Origin: PALSA-894 sp963828625
Lineage (GTDB): Bacteria > Pseudomonadota > Alphaproteobacteria > Rhizobiales > Xanthobacteraceae
Length of the DNA stretch: 64,000 nt
Direction of reading: 5' to 3'
Assembly (NCBI GenBank): GCA_963828625.1
Contig: CAWHEX010000003.1
Span: 434,001 to 498,000, forward strand
The notes beneath the pieces are model-generated. The model searched no databases. It saw only the letters and a program-made list of their open reading frames with translations, and was not told the origin of the DNA. Position numbers and translations under genes: made by a program. Below are positions 45,516 to 54,190 of the stretch, piece after piece. The first letter of the stretch is position 1; the number at the start of each line of letters is the position of its first letter.

Positions 45516-47456
45516 ATGCACAACGACGAGAGTATGCCCGGCAGTGGCTTCGAACAGGTTTATGCGGCTAATATGACGAAACCAAGGACCAAAGTCCTCA
45601 AGACGAAGCCGGCCAAGGGCGAAAACCGCGTGCAGGACAAGACCGTCGCCAAGCCGCCGCAGGCCCCCGCTCCGGCGCCGCCGCAGGTCGGCGCCGTCGA
45701 TATAGAGCGATTCTCCAAGAACATCGCCCGCATGGTGGAGGAAGGCGGCAAGGCGCTCGCCGCCTACCTGAAGCCGCGCGAGGAAGGCGCGGTCAGGACC
45801 GAACCGGCCGACGAGATCGCCGACGTGGTCAAGACGCTCGGGCACGTCGCCGAATACTGGCTCTCCGACCCGCAGCGCGCCGTCGAGGTGCAGGCGACCC
45901 TCGGCAAGGCCTATCTCGATCTGTGGGCCTCGGCGGTCAAACGCATGGCGGGAGAGCCGGCGGAGCCGGTGGCGCAGGCGGACCCGCGCGACCGCCGCTT
46001 CGCCGATCCCGAATGGTCGTCGAACCAGTTCTACGACTTCCTCAAGCAGGCCTATCTGGTGACGACCCAATGGGCCGACCACCTCGTGAAGAACGCGGAG
46101 GTGGACGACCACACGCGCCACAAGGCGGAGTTCTATGTCAGGCAGATCGGCAACGCGGTCTCGCCGTCGAATTTCGTGCTGACCAATCCCGAGCTGGTAC
46201 GCGAGACGCTCTCGTCCAACGCCGAGAACCTCGTGCGCGGGATGCACATGCTCGCGGAAGACATCGAGGCCGGACAGGGCAACCTGAAGATCCGCCAGTC
46301 GGACGGGTCGAAGTTCGCGCTCGGCAAGAACATCGCGCTCACCCCCGGCAAGGTGATCTACCAGAACGAGCTGATGCAGCTCATCCAGTATGCGCCGACG
46401 ACCGAGACCGTGCTGAAGCGTCCGCTGCTGATCATCCCGCCGTGGATCAACAAGTTCTACATCCTCGACCTCAACCCGGAAAAATCCTTCATCCGCTGGT
46501 GCGTGGCGCAGGGGCTGACCGTGTTCGTCATCTCCTGGGTCAATCCGGACGCGCGGCTCGCGCTGAAAAGCTTCGAAGACTACATGCACGAGGGCCCGCT
46601 CGCGGCGCTCGACGTGATCAAGGAAGTGACCGGCGAGGACGAGGTCAGCGCGATCGGCTACTGCGTCGGCGGCACCCTCATGGCGGTGACGCTCGCCTGG
46701 ATGGCGGCGAAGCGCGACAAGCGCATCGCCAGCGCGACGTTCTTCGCCGCGCAGGTCGACTTCACCCATGCGGGCGATCTCATGGTGTTCGTCGACGAGG
46801 CGCAGCTTGCGGCGCTCGAAAAGAAGATAACCGAGCGCGGCTACCTCGAAGGCAAGAAGATGGCGAACGCCTTCAACATGCTGCGCTCGAACGATCTCAT
46901 CTGGCCCTACGTGATCAGCAACTATCTCAAGGGTAAACAGCCCTACCCGTTCGACCTGCTCTACTGGAATTCAGATTCGACACGAATGCCCGCAGCGAAC
47001 CACATGTTCTACCTGCGCAATTGCTATCTGGATAACAAGCTGAGCAAAGGCCAGATGGTGATCGACAACCAGCGGCTCGATCTCGGGCAGGTGACCATCC
47101 CGGTCTACAATCTGGCGACGCGCGAGGACCATATCGCGCCCGCGAAGTCCGCCTTTTTGGGTTCTAAATTCTTCGGCGGGCCCGTGAAGTATGTACTCGC
47201 CGGCTCGGGCCATATCGCGGGCGTGGTCAATCCCGCCGACAAGCCGAAGTATCAATACTGGACCGGCGAAGCACCGCTCGGCAGCCTCGACAAATGGATG
47301 GAGAAGGCGACCGAGCATCCCGGCTCATGGTGGCCGGACTGGATCGAGTGGATCAGGCAGCAGGCCGGCGAAACCGTGCCGGCGCGCCAGCCCGGCGGCG
47401 GCAAGTATCAGCCGATCGAGGACGCGCCCGGCTCGTACGTGAAGGTGAAGGACTAG
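45516..47456 (+). CDS. phaC: Class I polyhydroxyalkanoate synthase
   Basis: A 646-residue PhaC with the PHA synthase N-terminal domain (about residues 160-330) and alpha/beta core. The catalytic cysteine is C383 in the lipase-like box GYCVGG, the aspartate is in ATREDHIAP and the histidine in AGSGHIAGVVNP. It polymerises hydroxyacyl-CoA into storage granules. The first 60 residues are lysine/proline-rich and variable; ATG 45573 is an alternative start. Single-gene synthase, so class I. The phasin at 48546 is nearby but phaA/phaB are not. Confidence 0.95.
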   Translation: MHNDESMPGSGFEQVYAANMTKPRTKVLKTKPAKGENRVQDKTVAKPPQAPAPAPPQVGAVDIERFSKNIARMVEEGGKALAAYLKPREEGAVRTEPADEIADVVKTLGHVAEYWLSDPQRAVEVQATLGKAYLDLWASAVKRMAGEPAEPVAQADPRDRRFADPEWSSNQFYDFLKQAYLVTTQWADHLVKNAEVDDHTRHKAEFYVRQIGNAVSPSNFVLTNPELVRETLSSNAENLVRGMHMLAEDIEAGQGNLKIRQSDGSKFALGKNIALTPGKVIYQNELMQLIQYAPTTETVLKRPLLIIPPWINKFYILDLNPEKSFIRWCVAQGLTVFVISWVNPDARLALKSFEDYMHEGPLAALDVIKEVTGEDEVSAIGYCVGGTLMAVTLAWMAAKRDKRIASATFFAAQVDFTHAGDLMVFVDEAQLAALEKKITERGYLEGKKMANAFNMLRSNDLIWPYVISNYLKGKQPYPFDLLYWNSDSTRMPAANHMFYLRNCYLDNKLSKGQMVIDNQRLDLGQVTIPVYNLATREDHIAPAKSAFLGSKFFGGPVKYVLAGSGHIAGVVNPADKPKYQYWTGEAPLGSLDKWMEKATEHPGSWWPDWIEWIRQQAGETVPARQPGGGKYQPIEDAPGSYVKVKD

Positions 47457-48037
47457 GCGTCGCCCTTGCGGCACGGCCGCATCGCCTCGCCACCCTTGAA
47501 GATCAGGATGCTTTTCACTTCGCGGTGCTGACGCGAGTCGTTGATGCGGAACAGCTTCGCCTGATAGCGCTCGCGCAGGCCCTGCTCGATCGCGAGGTCG
47601 TCCGCCGTGCGGTAGAGCTGACGCGCCCGCGCAATCCCTGCGTCGCCGTGATTCATGTCGAGCCGGCGCATATGGCGCATGCGCTCGGAGAAATACCAGA
47701 ACAGGGCACTGCTGTAGTTGCGTGAGGCCTGCGCGTCGCATGCGCCCGGCTTGCACACCCGCTCGGCGTCCTTCACCTGCACGATGTAATTCTGATCGCG
47801 CCGGTCGTCGGTCTCGGGCGTACCGCGCGGCGGAAGCGGCGCGCTGCCGGGCTTGTAGGTCGCGTCGTACGGCTCGAAACATGCCGCCGCTTCGGTCGGC
47901 TCGGTGACGCGCTTCTTGGTGTAGTGATAGATTTCGTTGCAGACGATGAACGTGAGCCCGATGCCGAGGCCGGCGAGCGCCGCGTTGCGCCCGGTGAACC
48001 AGTGCAGCGGCAATCCGTTGCGGAGGATGTCCTGCAT
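47453..48037 (-). CDS. Unknown membrane-anchored protein near phaC
   Basis: A 194-residue protein with one N-terminal hydrophobic segment (AALAGLGIGLTFIVCNEIY, about residues 20-38) and a larger, probably periplasmic, domain. That domain has cysteines in AACFEPYD, RVCKPGACDAQ and PCRKGDA. The family is not recognised. Its start shares one base with the upstream gene's stop (ATGA), so the two small membrane proteins are made together. It overlaps the phaC 3' end by 4 bases tail to tail. Confidence 0.65.
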   Translation of the reverse strand: MQDILRNGLPLHWFTGRNAALAGLGIGLTFIVCNEIYHYTKKRVTEPTEAAACFEPYDATYKPGSAPLPPRGTPETDDRRDQNYIVQVKDAERVCKPGACDAQASRNYSSALFWYFSERMRHMRRLDMNHGDAGIARARQLYRTADDLAIEQGLRERYQAKLFRINDSRQHREVKSILIFKGGEAMRPCRKGDA

Positions 48038-48396
48038 CAGCAGCCGAGCTCCCGCTGCAGCTTGCGGAATTCGGAATTGAAGCTGTGGACGTCGCACGGC
48101 CCGCGTCCAAACGGAGCCGCCGGATCGGGCTCCACGATCATCGGCGTAATCGTCTTCCTTTCCCACGACTGGCTGAGCGCGCGGCCCATGCCCTTCATCG
48201 TGGTCACGTACAGCGTGATCATGAGCGCGATGATCACCACGCCGCCGACGATGCCGGCGAGCTGGCCCATCAGCGGCGACGACAAGATCGTATCGACGAC
48301 GGTCTCTTCCGGCTGATCTTTTGCGGCGCGCGGGGCAGCTGCGGGCGCGGACGCCTGCTGCGCGGCCCCGCGGCGGCCGAATTCGTTGCTGCGCAT
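48037..48396 (-). CDS. Unknown small membrane protein
   Basis: A 119-residue protein with a basic/alanine-rich N-terminus, one strong hydrophobic segment (LAGIVGGVVIIALMITLYV, about residues 50-68) and a C-terminal domain with two cysteines (GRGPCDVHS, ERELGC-like end). The family is not recognised. It is translationally coupled to the gene at 47453. There is a 149-base gap to the phasin gene upstream; an independent promoter is possible. Confidence 0.6.
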   Translation of the reverse strand: MRSNEFGRRGAAQQASAPAAAPRAAKDQPEETVVDTILSSPLMGQLAGIVGGVVIIALMITLYVTTMKGMGRALSQSWERKTITPMIVEPDPAAPFGRGPCDVHSFNSEFRKLQRELGC

Positions 48397-48545
48397 GACA
48401 TCGATATACCGCGTGGCGGTAAAGGAACCGTCGATGCGATCGTGGAAAGCTGCCGCTATTAAAATTAACGGCAGGCAGCAAGAGGGGCATCCGGCCGGTG
48501 CGGCACCACCAGCCGGTTCGAAATTCAGGCCGTGCGCGCGCGGAA

Positions 48546-49023
48546 CTAGCTGGCGATCCTGAACGGCTCGGTCATGCCGTTGCGGATCGGCTCGGTGGTC
48601 TCGCTCACCACCTTCTGCGTCAGCGCCGCGAGTTCCTTCATCTGCGAGGCCGCGAGATCGAACTGCTTGCGCTGATGCGCGACCGCCGGACTCGAACAGG
48701 TCCGGCAAGGACTTCGCCTCGAACGCTTCGCGCGCGAGATCGAACCCCAGATTGGCGTTGGCGCGCGTGATCTCCATGAGCTTGTTGCGATATTCGGCGG
48801 AGCCCCGGTTGGCGCAGGAAAACGCCTCCTCGAACGCCTCGGTCGAATGTTCCACGATAGTCGCCACTTTCTCATGCGCATCCTTGGCACGGGCCATCGA
48901 TTTATCGAACAGGTCGACGAACGAGGACGGCAGTTCGGGCCGCAGCGTGGCGGCGGCCATCTCTTCGGCCGCGCTTGCGGCGGCGCGGGTCGCTTTTCTC
49001 GTGTGCGTGGCGTTGTCGCTCAT
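48546..49023 (-). CDS. Phasin-family PHA granule protein (frameshifted)
   Basis: About 158 residues after correction. The N-terminal Ala/Thr-rich stretch is followed by the phasin_2 helix region (FDKSMARAKDAHEKVATIVEHS, CANRGSAEYRNKLMEITRANANLGFD split at A-N). The C-terminal helix QRKQFDLAASQMKELAAL lies in a second frame, joined by one extra base near 48690. Phasins coat PHA granules, in line with phaC 1.1 kb away. ATG 49023 follows GGAGAGGTGG. Confidence 0.85.
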
Positions 49024-49113
49024 GTCTTCCACCTCTCCTGCTCTCGTGTTGGCCCGGCAAACGGGATGCGGCCGGCGCAAGCCGGCGTCGCGTTGATCGG
49101 ATGAAAGCGTGCG

Positions 49114-49302
49114 TCAGGCCGCTTCGGCGCGCGGCTCTTCGATCCAGGCGTCGCGCGCGAACCAGCGATGGTTCGCGTTGCACAGCCCGCAATAGGCGTC
49201 AGCGAAGAAGACCGTCGAGCACTCGAACCTGCTGCGCTCGGTTTCGATCCCCGTCGGAATCGTCTGCCCCGTCGCGGGGCATTGAATGACCACACGTCCC
49301 AT
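49114..49302 (-). CDS. Small unknown protein with CXXC-type motif
   Basis: A 62-residue protein beginning MGRVVIQCPATGQTIPTGIE and containing a CGLCNANHRW segment: three or four cysteines arranged like a zinc ribbon. ATG 49302 has a very good ribosome site (GAGGAGGAC), so the upstream frame to 49347 is not used. Small proteins with this opening are frequent and uncharacterised in the Bradyrhizobium group (recollection). A metal-binding or nucleic-acid-binding role is possible. The 214 bases to the argC end show no further gene. Confidence 0.65.
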   Translation of the reverse strand: MGRVVIQCPATGQTIPTGIETERSRFECSTVFFADAYCGLCNANHRWFARDAWIEEPRAEAA

Positions 49303-49516
49303 CAAGTCCTCCTCAGGGAGTCTTCTTGTCGCTTGATGAGCGTTCAATGCTCGCCGGATGTGACTCGCGCTTGGCGGGAGTATGATGATTTGGTGGCAAT
49401 CGCGCCGGCCGCGCCCTGCCCCATTCGTTAACCTCTGCGCGCGTTGCGATTGTGTGGCTTTGCGTTGCGTCCGCGCTCACGAAAAAATGAGCACGGACGC
49501 AATCCGTGAACTGGAG

Positions 49517-50503
49517 CTATTCCAGTCCGAGCATCAGCCGCATGTTCTGCACCGCCGCACCCGACGCCCCCTTGCCGAGATTGTCGAGGCGCGCGACGAG
49601 CACCGCCTGCCGGTGCATCTCGCTCGCGAAGACATAAAGTTCGAGCTTGTTTGTCTCGTTGAGCGCCTCCGGCTCGAGCCGGCCGGTTTTGCTCGCCTCG
49701 TTTTCAAGCGGCATCACCGACACGTAGGTGCTGCCCGCATATCGCTTCGCCAGCGCCGCATGCAGGTCGGCGCCGGCCGGTTTGCCCGGTAGCGTATCGA
49801 GGTGCAACGGCACCGAGACCAGCATGCCCTGCTGGAAGTCGCCCACCGACGGCACGAAGATCGGCCGCCGCGCGAGCTTGGCGTAAAGCTGCGTCTCCGG
49901 CAGATGCTTGTGCTCGAAGCCAAGACCATAGAGCTCGAAGGATGGCGCGGTGCCGCCTTCGAATTCCGCGATCATCGACTTGCCGCCGCCCGTGTAGCCG
50001 CTCACCGCGTTGATGGTGACCGGATAGTCGGCCGGCATGAGGCCCGCATCGACCAGCGGCCGGATCAGCGCGACCGCGCCGGTCGGATAGCAGCCGGGGT
50101 TGGAGACTTTCGCTGCCGCCCGGATCTTGTCGGCCTGATCCGGCGCGAGTTCCGGAAAGCCGTAGGTCCAGCCGGGCGCGACCCGATGCGCCGTCGACGC
50201 ATCGAGCACCTTCGGCGCCGCGTTGCCCATGCCGTCGATCAGCGCGACGGTTTCCTTCGCGGCTGCGTCCGGCAGGCAGAGCACGACGAGGTCCACCTCC
50301 TCCATCAGCGCGCGCTTCGCGGCGGGATCCTTGCGCTTGTCGGGATCGATGCTCTTCACCGCGACGTCGCTCTGATTGTCGAGGCGCTGGCGGATGCCGA
50401 GCCCGGTCGTCCCGGACTCGCCATCGACGAAGACGACGGGCTTCTTCGTGGCGGCTTTGGCGGAAGCCTTGCCTTGCGGCTGTTTGGTGTCGGCGAGGGT
50501 CAT
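49517..50503 (-). CDS. argC: N-acetyl-gamma-glutamyl-phosphate reductase, short type
   Basis: A 328-residue ArgC type 2 enzyme. It has NAD(P)-binding VFVDGESGTTGLGIRQR, the catalytic cysteine in VSNPGCYPTGAVALIRP and the downstream histidine in GFEHKHLPE. It makes N-acetylglutamate semialdehyde in arginine synthesis. The first 20 residues are a lysine/alanine-rich extension. It follows the PaiB-like gene by 11 bases on the same strand. Confidence 0.95.
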   Translation of the reverse strand: MTLADTKQPQGKASAKAATKKPVVFVDGESGTTGLGIRQRLDNQSDVAVKSIDPDKRKDPAAKRALMEEVDLVVLCLPDAAAKETVALIDGMGNAAPKVLDASTAHRVAPGWTYGFPELAPDQADKIRAAAKVSNPGCYPTGAVALIRPLVDAGLMPADYPVTINAVSGYTGGGKSMIAEFEGGTAPSFELYGLGFEHKHLPETQLYAKLARRPIFVPSVGDFQQGMLVSVPLHLDTLPGKPAGADLHAALAKRYAGSTYVSVMPLENEASKTGRLEPEALNETNKLELYVFASEMHRQAVLVARLDNLGKGASGAAVQNMRLMLGLE

Positions 50504-50514
50504 GGCGTGTTCCT

Positions 50515-51183
50515 TCAGGCCGCGGGTTCACTGACAGGCGCGAGCGAGGTGTAGTCGAGCTGCGGGCGCAGCGCGACCATCCGTTTCGCGATCGCCTGCG
50601 CGGACACATCGTTCTGCGTGGCGAGCGCATTGGCGATCGCCACATGGTCCGCGTCGGACTTATGCTGGTTGAGCTTGAAGTTGCCCTCGATCGTTTCGAT
50701 CGTCATCTCCATCGCGATGATGCCCTTCAGCAGCATCTCGCGCCGCTTGTCCGGCACCTTGTCGAGCAGCCAAGGCTTCTTGCCCTCGATCCAACCTTCG
50801 AACTTCGCGCTGAGCGCTTCGGTGTGCGGCTGCGTGTGCTCGCCGGGAATGACGCGCACGGGCCCCGAGAGATGCACCGCCTCGTAGAGCCAGGTCGGCA
50901 CCTGATCGCGGCTCGCATACCAGTCGGGCGACACGTAGGTGTCGTGCCCCTGCACCGCCACGAGCCAGGTGCCGCCCTTCTCGGCGATCGCGCCGAGCGG
51001 ATTATTGCGCGCGACATGGAATTCCAGCTTCGGCACCTTGCCGTCGGCCTCGATCAGGCGGAACGGCAGGAGCGAGGCGACCGGACGGCCGCCGTCGCAC
51101 GCGGTCACCAGGCCAAAGCCGCGCGCCGCCGCGAACGCGAGGCTCGCGGCCGGGTGCACTTTGAAGGCGGGATGGACGTACAT
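50515..51183 (-). CDS. PaiB-like FMN-binding protein
   Basis: A 222-residue protein with the PaiB/FMN-binding negative regulator layout: MYVHPAFKVHPAASLAFAAA, VARNNPLGAI, the FMN-contact region GHDTYVSPDWY and C-terminal EGNFKLNQHKSDADH. In Bacillus, PaiB is linked to protease and sporulation control; in proteobacteria most copies are uncharacterised flavoproteins. It is cotranscribed with argC. The 240 bases upstream hold GC-rich inverted repeats but no recognised riboswitch. Confidence 0.85.
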   Translation of the reverse strand: MYVHPAFKVHPAASLAFAAARGFGLVTACDGGRPVASLLPFRLIEADGKVPKLEFHVARNNPLGAIAEKGGTWLVAVQGHDTYVSPDWYASRDQVPTWLYEAVHLSGPVRVIPGEHTQPHTEALSAKFEGWIEGKKPWLLDKVPDKRREMLLKGIIAMEMTIETIEGNFKLNQHKSDADHVAIANALATQNDVSAQAIAKRMVALRPQLDYTSLAPVSEPAA

Positions 51184-51423
51184 GGCGCGCTCTCCGGGTT
51201 AGGGCCACCGGAGACGGAACTGCGCGGGTTTTCAAGAGGGGTGCCGCGGAGTTCTCTCCGGCGGCAGGGCTGATGATCAGACGCGATCAGCCATTACCGC
51301 CCTTTCGGGACGGCGGCGGCGGTTCGATATGGTCGCGATCTGCGTCATGGCGTGCGCGTATATAGGCTGACGCGGGATTGCGTCAAGCTGCTCAACATCA
51401 GTCGCGGGGCGCGCGCGTCTGGT

Positions 51424-51681
51424 TCAAGCCGAGCCTACCGGCGGCCGGCCGATGCCGGGGCCCTCCGACTCGATCGTATTCCGGCGCAGGTATTCGGCCA
51501 TCGCGGCGGCGGAATGCAGGTGCTCACGCTGGTAGCGGCCGAGCAGGTCGAGGAGGACCGTATTGATCCCCTCCTCGTCGATGATGCCGCGCATCGCCAT
51601 CACCTTCATGATCAGGATGACCGTGTCGGCGAGCGCGAGCTCGGCCTCGGTGAACGACGGTGCGGCGGATGAAGCGGCCAT
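51424..51681 (-). CDS. Small unknown helical protein
   Basis: An 85-residue acidic, helical protein: FTEAELALADTVILIMKVMA, then DEEGINTVLLDLLGRYQREH and a short proline-containing tail. The family is not recognised. ATG 51681 (MAASSAAPS) is preferred over the in-frame ATG at 51741. The gene stands alone, with a 240-base gap to paiB on one side and a terminator for the metallo-hydrolase on the other. Confidence 0.6.
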   Translation of the reverse strand: MAASSAAPSFTEAELALADTVILIMKVMAMRGIIDEEGINTVLLDLLGRYQREHLHSAAAMAEYLRRNTIESEGPGIGRPPVGSA

Positions 51682-51870
51682 GCTGAAATCCTGGACGCCG
51701 TGCGGCGCCGGCGAGCGAGATGTTGAGTTGGGCAAGGGCACGTATGCACGTGACCCTGATCGAAAATGACCATACGTAAATTCGGTGGCCGGAGGTAATA
51801 CAGTAGTAATACGGATATCCCCGCGGCAGAGGTCGCAGCGCCGTTAATCCTCGGCCGGTCGCCGGAAAGC

Positions 51871-51894
51871 AAAAGGGCCGCCCGAAGGCGGCCC
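51871..51894 (-). terminator. Terminator of the first metallo-hydrolase gene
   Basis: Hairpin gggccgcc/ggcggccc (51875-51894, loop cgaa) is followed on the minus strand by TTTT (51871-51874 complement). It is 25 bases past the stop at 51919. Confidence 0.85.
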
Positions 51895-51918
51895 TCACGC
51901 AAATGTTTTAGGCAACGA

Positions 51919-52905
51919 TCAGATCGCTGGATTCCACGACACCATCACTTCGCGATAGCCGTCGCCGCTCTTCTCGACGTGGGCGAGCGCGGGGAACGGA
52001 TAGTGGAAGCCCTGCACGCGCATCCTCTCGGCCACCAGCATGTCGTAGACCTTGCGGCGCGTGGCTTCCGCCATCGCCGGATCCTGGTCGTAGAAGACAT
52101 GCCAGTCCGGATGGCGCGCATTGACGTACGGCACGTGCGTGACGTCGGCCTGCACATAGACCTTGTCATTGGCCGACGCGATGATGTGCGAGGTGTGGCC
52201 CGGCGTGTGGCCCGGCGTCGCGACTCCGGTGATGCCGGGCGCGATCTCCTTGCCCGGCTCGTACGGCGTGACCTTGCGGCCGATCGCATCGAAGACGTTA
52301 CGCACGCCTGCGAACACAGCCTTCATGCGCTCGCTTGTGGCCCGGCTCATCTCGCCGTCGTCCATGAAGAACTTCCAGTCGCCTGCCGGCACGAGAATTT
52401 CGGCGTTCGGATACGCGAGCTTCTTGTCCGGCGTGACCAGTCCGTTGATGTGGTCGCCGTGGAAGTGCGAGATGATCACGGTGTCGACCGCGTTGCGATC
52501 GATGCCGGCGGCTTTCAGGTTCGCCTGGAACTGCCCGGTGACGCCCTTGCTGCGCTCGTAGGCTGCCTCGCCGGTGCCGGTATCGATCACCACGAGCTTG
52601 CCGGACGTGTTGACGACGATCGGATTGTACGGCGTCGTCATCAGGTCCTTCGGGTAATACGCCGCCTCGAGCGCCTTGTTCAGTTCATCGCGCGTCTTGT
52701 TGGTCAGATGATTGTCGGCGAACTTGAACGTGTTCGCGCCGTCGGTGACGACCGTCACCTCGATGTCGCCGACCTTGTAGCGATAGAAGCCGGCGTTCTG
52801 CTTGCCGACCGGCGGCGCGGACGCCAGCGCGGGCGCAGGCACCAGCAGCGGGGCCGCCGCAATGGCGACGGTTCCTGACAACAATGCGCGGCGAGATAGT
52901 TTCAT
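51919..52905 (-). CDS. Exported metallo-beta-lactamase-fold hydrolase, copy 1
   Basis: A 328-residue protein with a Sec/Tat-like leader (SRRALLSGTVAIAAAPLLVPAPALA) and an MBL fold. Metal site HxHxDH is in ISHFHGDHINGL, a further histidine in TPGHTPGH and the late aspartate in VYVQADVTHV. Relatives include lactonases and other broad hydrolases; the substrate is unknown. It is a tandem duplicate of the gene at 53067, about two thirds identical by eye and collinear without gaps over the mature part. A 161-base gap separates the two, containing the terminator of copy 2. Confidence 0.88.
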   Translation of the reverse strand: MKLSRRALLSGTVAIAAAPLLVPAPALASAPPVGKQNAGFYRYKVGDIEVTVVTDGANTFKFADNHLTNKTRDELNKALEAAYYPKDLMTTPYNPIVVNTSGKLVVIDTGTGEAAYERSKGVTGQFQANLKAAGIDRNAVDTVIISHFHGDHINGLVTPDKKLAYPNAEILVPAGDWKFFMDDGEMSRATSERMKAVFAGVRNVFDAIGRKVTPYEPGKEIAPGITGVATPGHTPGHTSHIIASANDKVYVQADVTHVPYVNARHPDWHVFYDQDPAMAEATRRKVYDMLVAERMRVQGFHYPFPALAHVEKSGDGYREVMVSWNPAI

Positions 52906-53012
52906 GGGCTCCTCCCTGGATTGATTGCGGAATTATTTGCGAGGCACCGCGCCCCGCAGGCCATTGCGGCCATTGGCGCCCAGTCTAGCCAATCGGGCGC
53001 GCAGCGCGAGCC

Positions 53013-53042
53013 AAAAACAAAAGGCCGCCCGTGGGGGCGGCC
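53013..53042 (-). terminator. Terminator of the second metallo-hydrolase gene
   Basis: Hairpin ggccgccc/gggcggcc (53023-53042) is followed on the minus strand by TTTTGTTTTT. It is nearly the same stem as the terminator at 51875, so it may have been copied along with the gene. Confidence 0.85.
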
Positions 53043-53066
53043 TTCGTCTTGTCGCGTGCCGGTCGG

Positions 53067-54053
53067 CTAGATCGCCGGATTCCATGCCACCGGAATCTCG
53101 CGGTAGCCGGAGGCGGACTTCTCGACATGGGCGAGCGCCGGGAACGGATAGTGGAAGCCCTGCACCATCATCTTCTCAGAAGAGAGCATGTCGTAGACCT
53201 TGCGGCGCGTGGCCTCGGCCATCTGCGGATCCTGATCGAACATCAGGTGGAAGCCCGGATTGCGCACGAACAGCGGAATGTTGGTGACGTCGGACTGGAC
53301 GAACACCTTGCTGTTGCCCTGCGCGATCACGAACGACATGTGGCCGGGCGTATGGCCATAAGACGCGACCGACGTGATGCCGGGCGCCACTTCCTTGTCG
53401 GCTTCGTATTGCGTGACCTTGCGGCCGAGCGCGTCGAACACTTTGCGCAGCCCCGCGAACACGCCCTTCATGCGGTCGCTGGTCTGCTTGTTCATCTCGG
53501 CGTCGTCCATGAAGTATTTCCACTCGGGCGCGGGAACGAGAATCTCGGCCTTCGGGAACGCGAGCTTGTTGTCGGCCGTGAGCAGGCCGTTGATGTGGTC
53601 GCCGTGGAAGTGCGAGATGATGACCGTGTCGACCTGATCGGGATTGATGCCCGAGGCCTTCAGGTTGTTCTGGAACTGGCCGGCCGCGCCCTTGCTGCGC
53701 TCGAAGTTGGCCTCGCCGGTGCCCGTGTCGATCACCACGAGCTTGGAGCCGGTGTTCACCGCGAGCGGCGAATACGGCACCACCATCTGATCCTTTTCGC
53801 CATAGAGCGCGGCCCAGGCGGCATTCACCTCGTCGCGGTTCTTGTTGACGACAAAGCCATCCGGGAAGCGGAAGCGATTGGCGCCGTCGGTCACGACCGT
53901 GACTTCGTGCGTGCCGACCTTGTAGCGGTAGAAGCCGGCGTTCTGTTTGCCGACCGGCGGCGCGGCGGCGACCGCCGGAGCCAACGGCGCAAGCGTGCCA
54001 ACGGCACCTGCGGCGGCGCCTGTCAGAAGCGTACGGCGCGTCAAACCTGTCAT
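53067..54053 (-). CDS. Exported metallo-beta-lactamase-fold hydrolase, copy 2
   Basis: A 328-residue paralogue of the gene at 51919: leader LTRRTLLTGAAAGAVGTLAPLAP (twin arginine), then the shared APPVGKQNAGFYRYKVG, metal site ISHFHGDHINGL, SYGHTPGH and VFVQSDVTNI. The two differ mostly around the substrate side (for example PAGDWKFFMDD versus PAPEWKYFMDD), so their substrates may differ. ATG 54053 has GGGAGGG upstream. Each copy ends in its own terminator, so each is a separate unit. Confidence 0.88.
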   Translation of the reverse strand: MTGLTRRTLLTGAAAGAVGTLAPLAPAVAAAPPVGKQNAGFYRYKVGTHEVTVVTDGANRFRFPDGFVVNKNRDEVNAAWAALYGEKDQMVVPYSPLAVNTGSKLVVIDTGTGEANFERSKGAAGQFQNNLKASGINPDQVDTVIISHFHGDHINGLLTADNKLAFPKAEILVPAPEWKYFMDDAEMNKQTSDRMKGVFAGLRKVFDALGRKVTQYEADKEVAPGITSVASYGHTPGHMSFVIAQGNSKVFVQSDVTNIPLFVRNPGFHLMFDQDPQMAEATRRKVYDMLSSEKMMVQGFHYPFPALAHVEKSASGYREIPVAWNPAI

Positions 54054-54190
54054 GAAGCCCTCCCTGTTGCGCGCGATCAAAGCCGCGTCGCGTTGCCCTT
54101 CCCTAGCGCGGCGGACAATAGCCGGAAATCGGCTGGATAGCCGCACCTGATGGAAACACCCTGCCGCCAGCGTTAATTCCAAGGGCCAGG

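Noticed and set aside
45079..45516. 145-codon minus-strand frame overlapping the lipoprotein gene
   Set aside because: Arg/Ala-rich shadow; the overlapping frame has a lipoprotein signal and lipobox.
51184..51423. Possible riboswitch before the paiB-like gene
   Set aside because: Several GC-rich inverted repeats are present, but I could not match any riboswitch class I know; GC-rich DNA forms such stems by chance.
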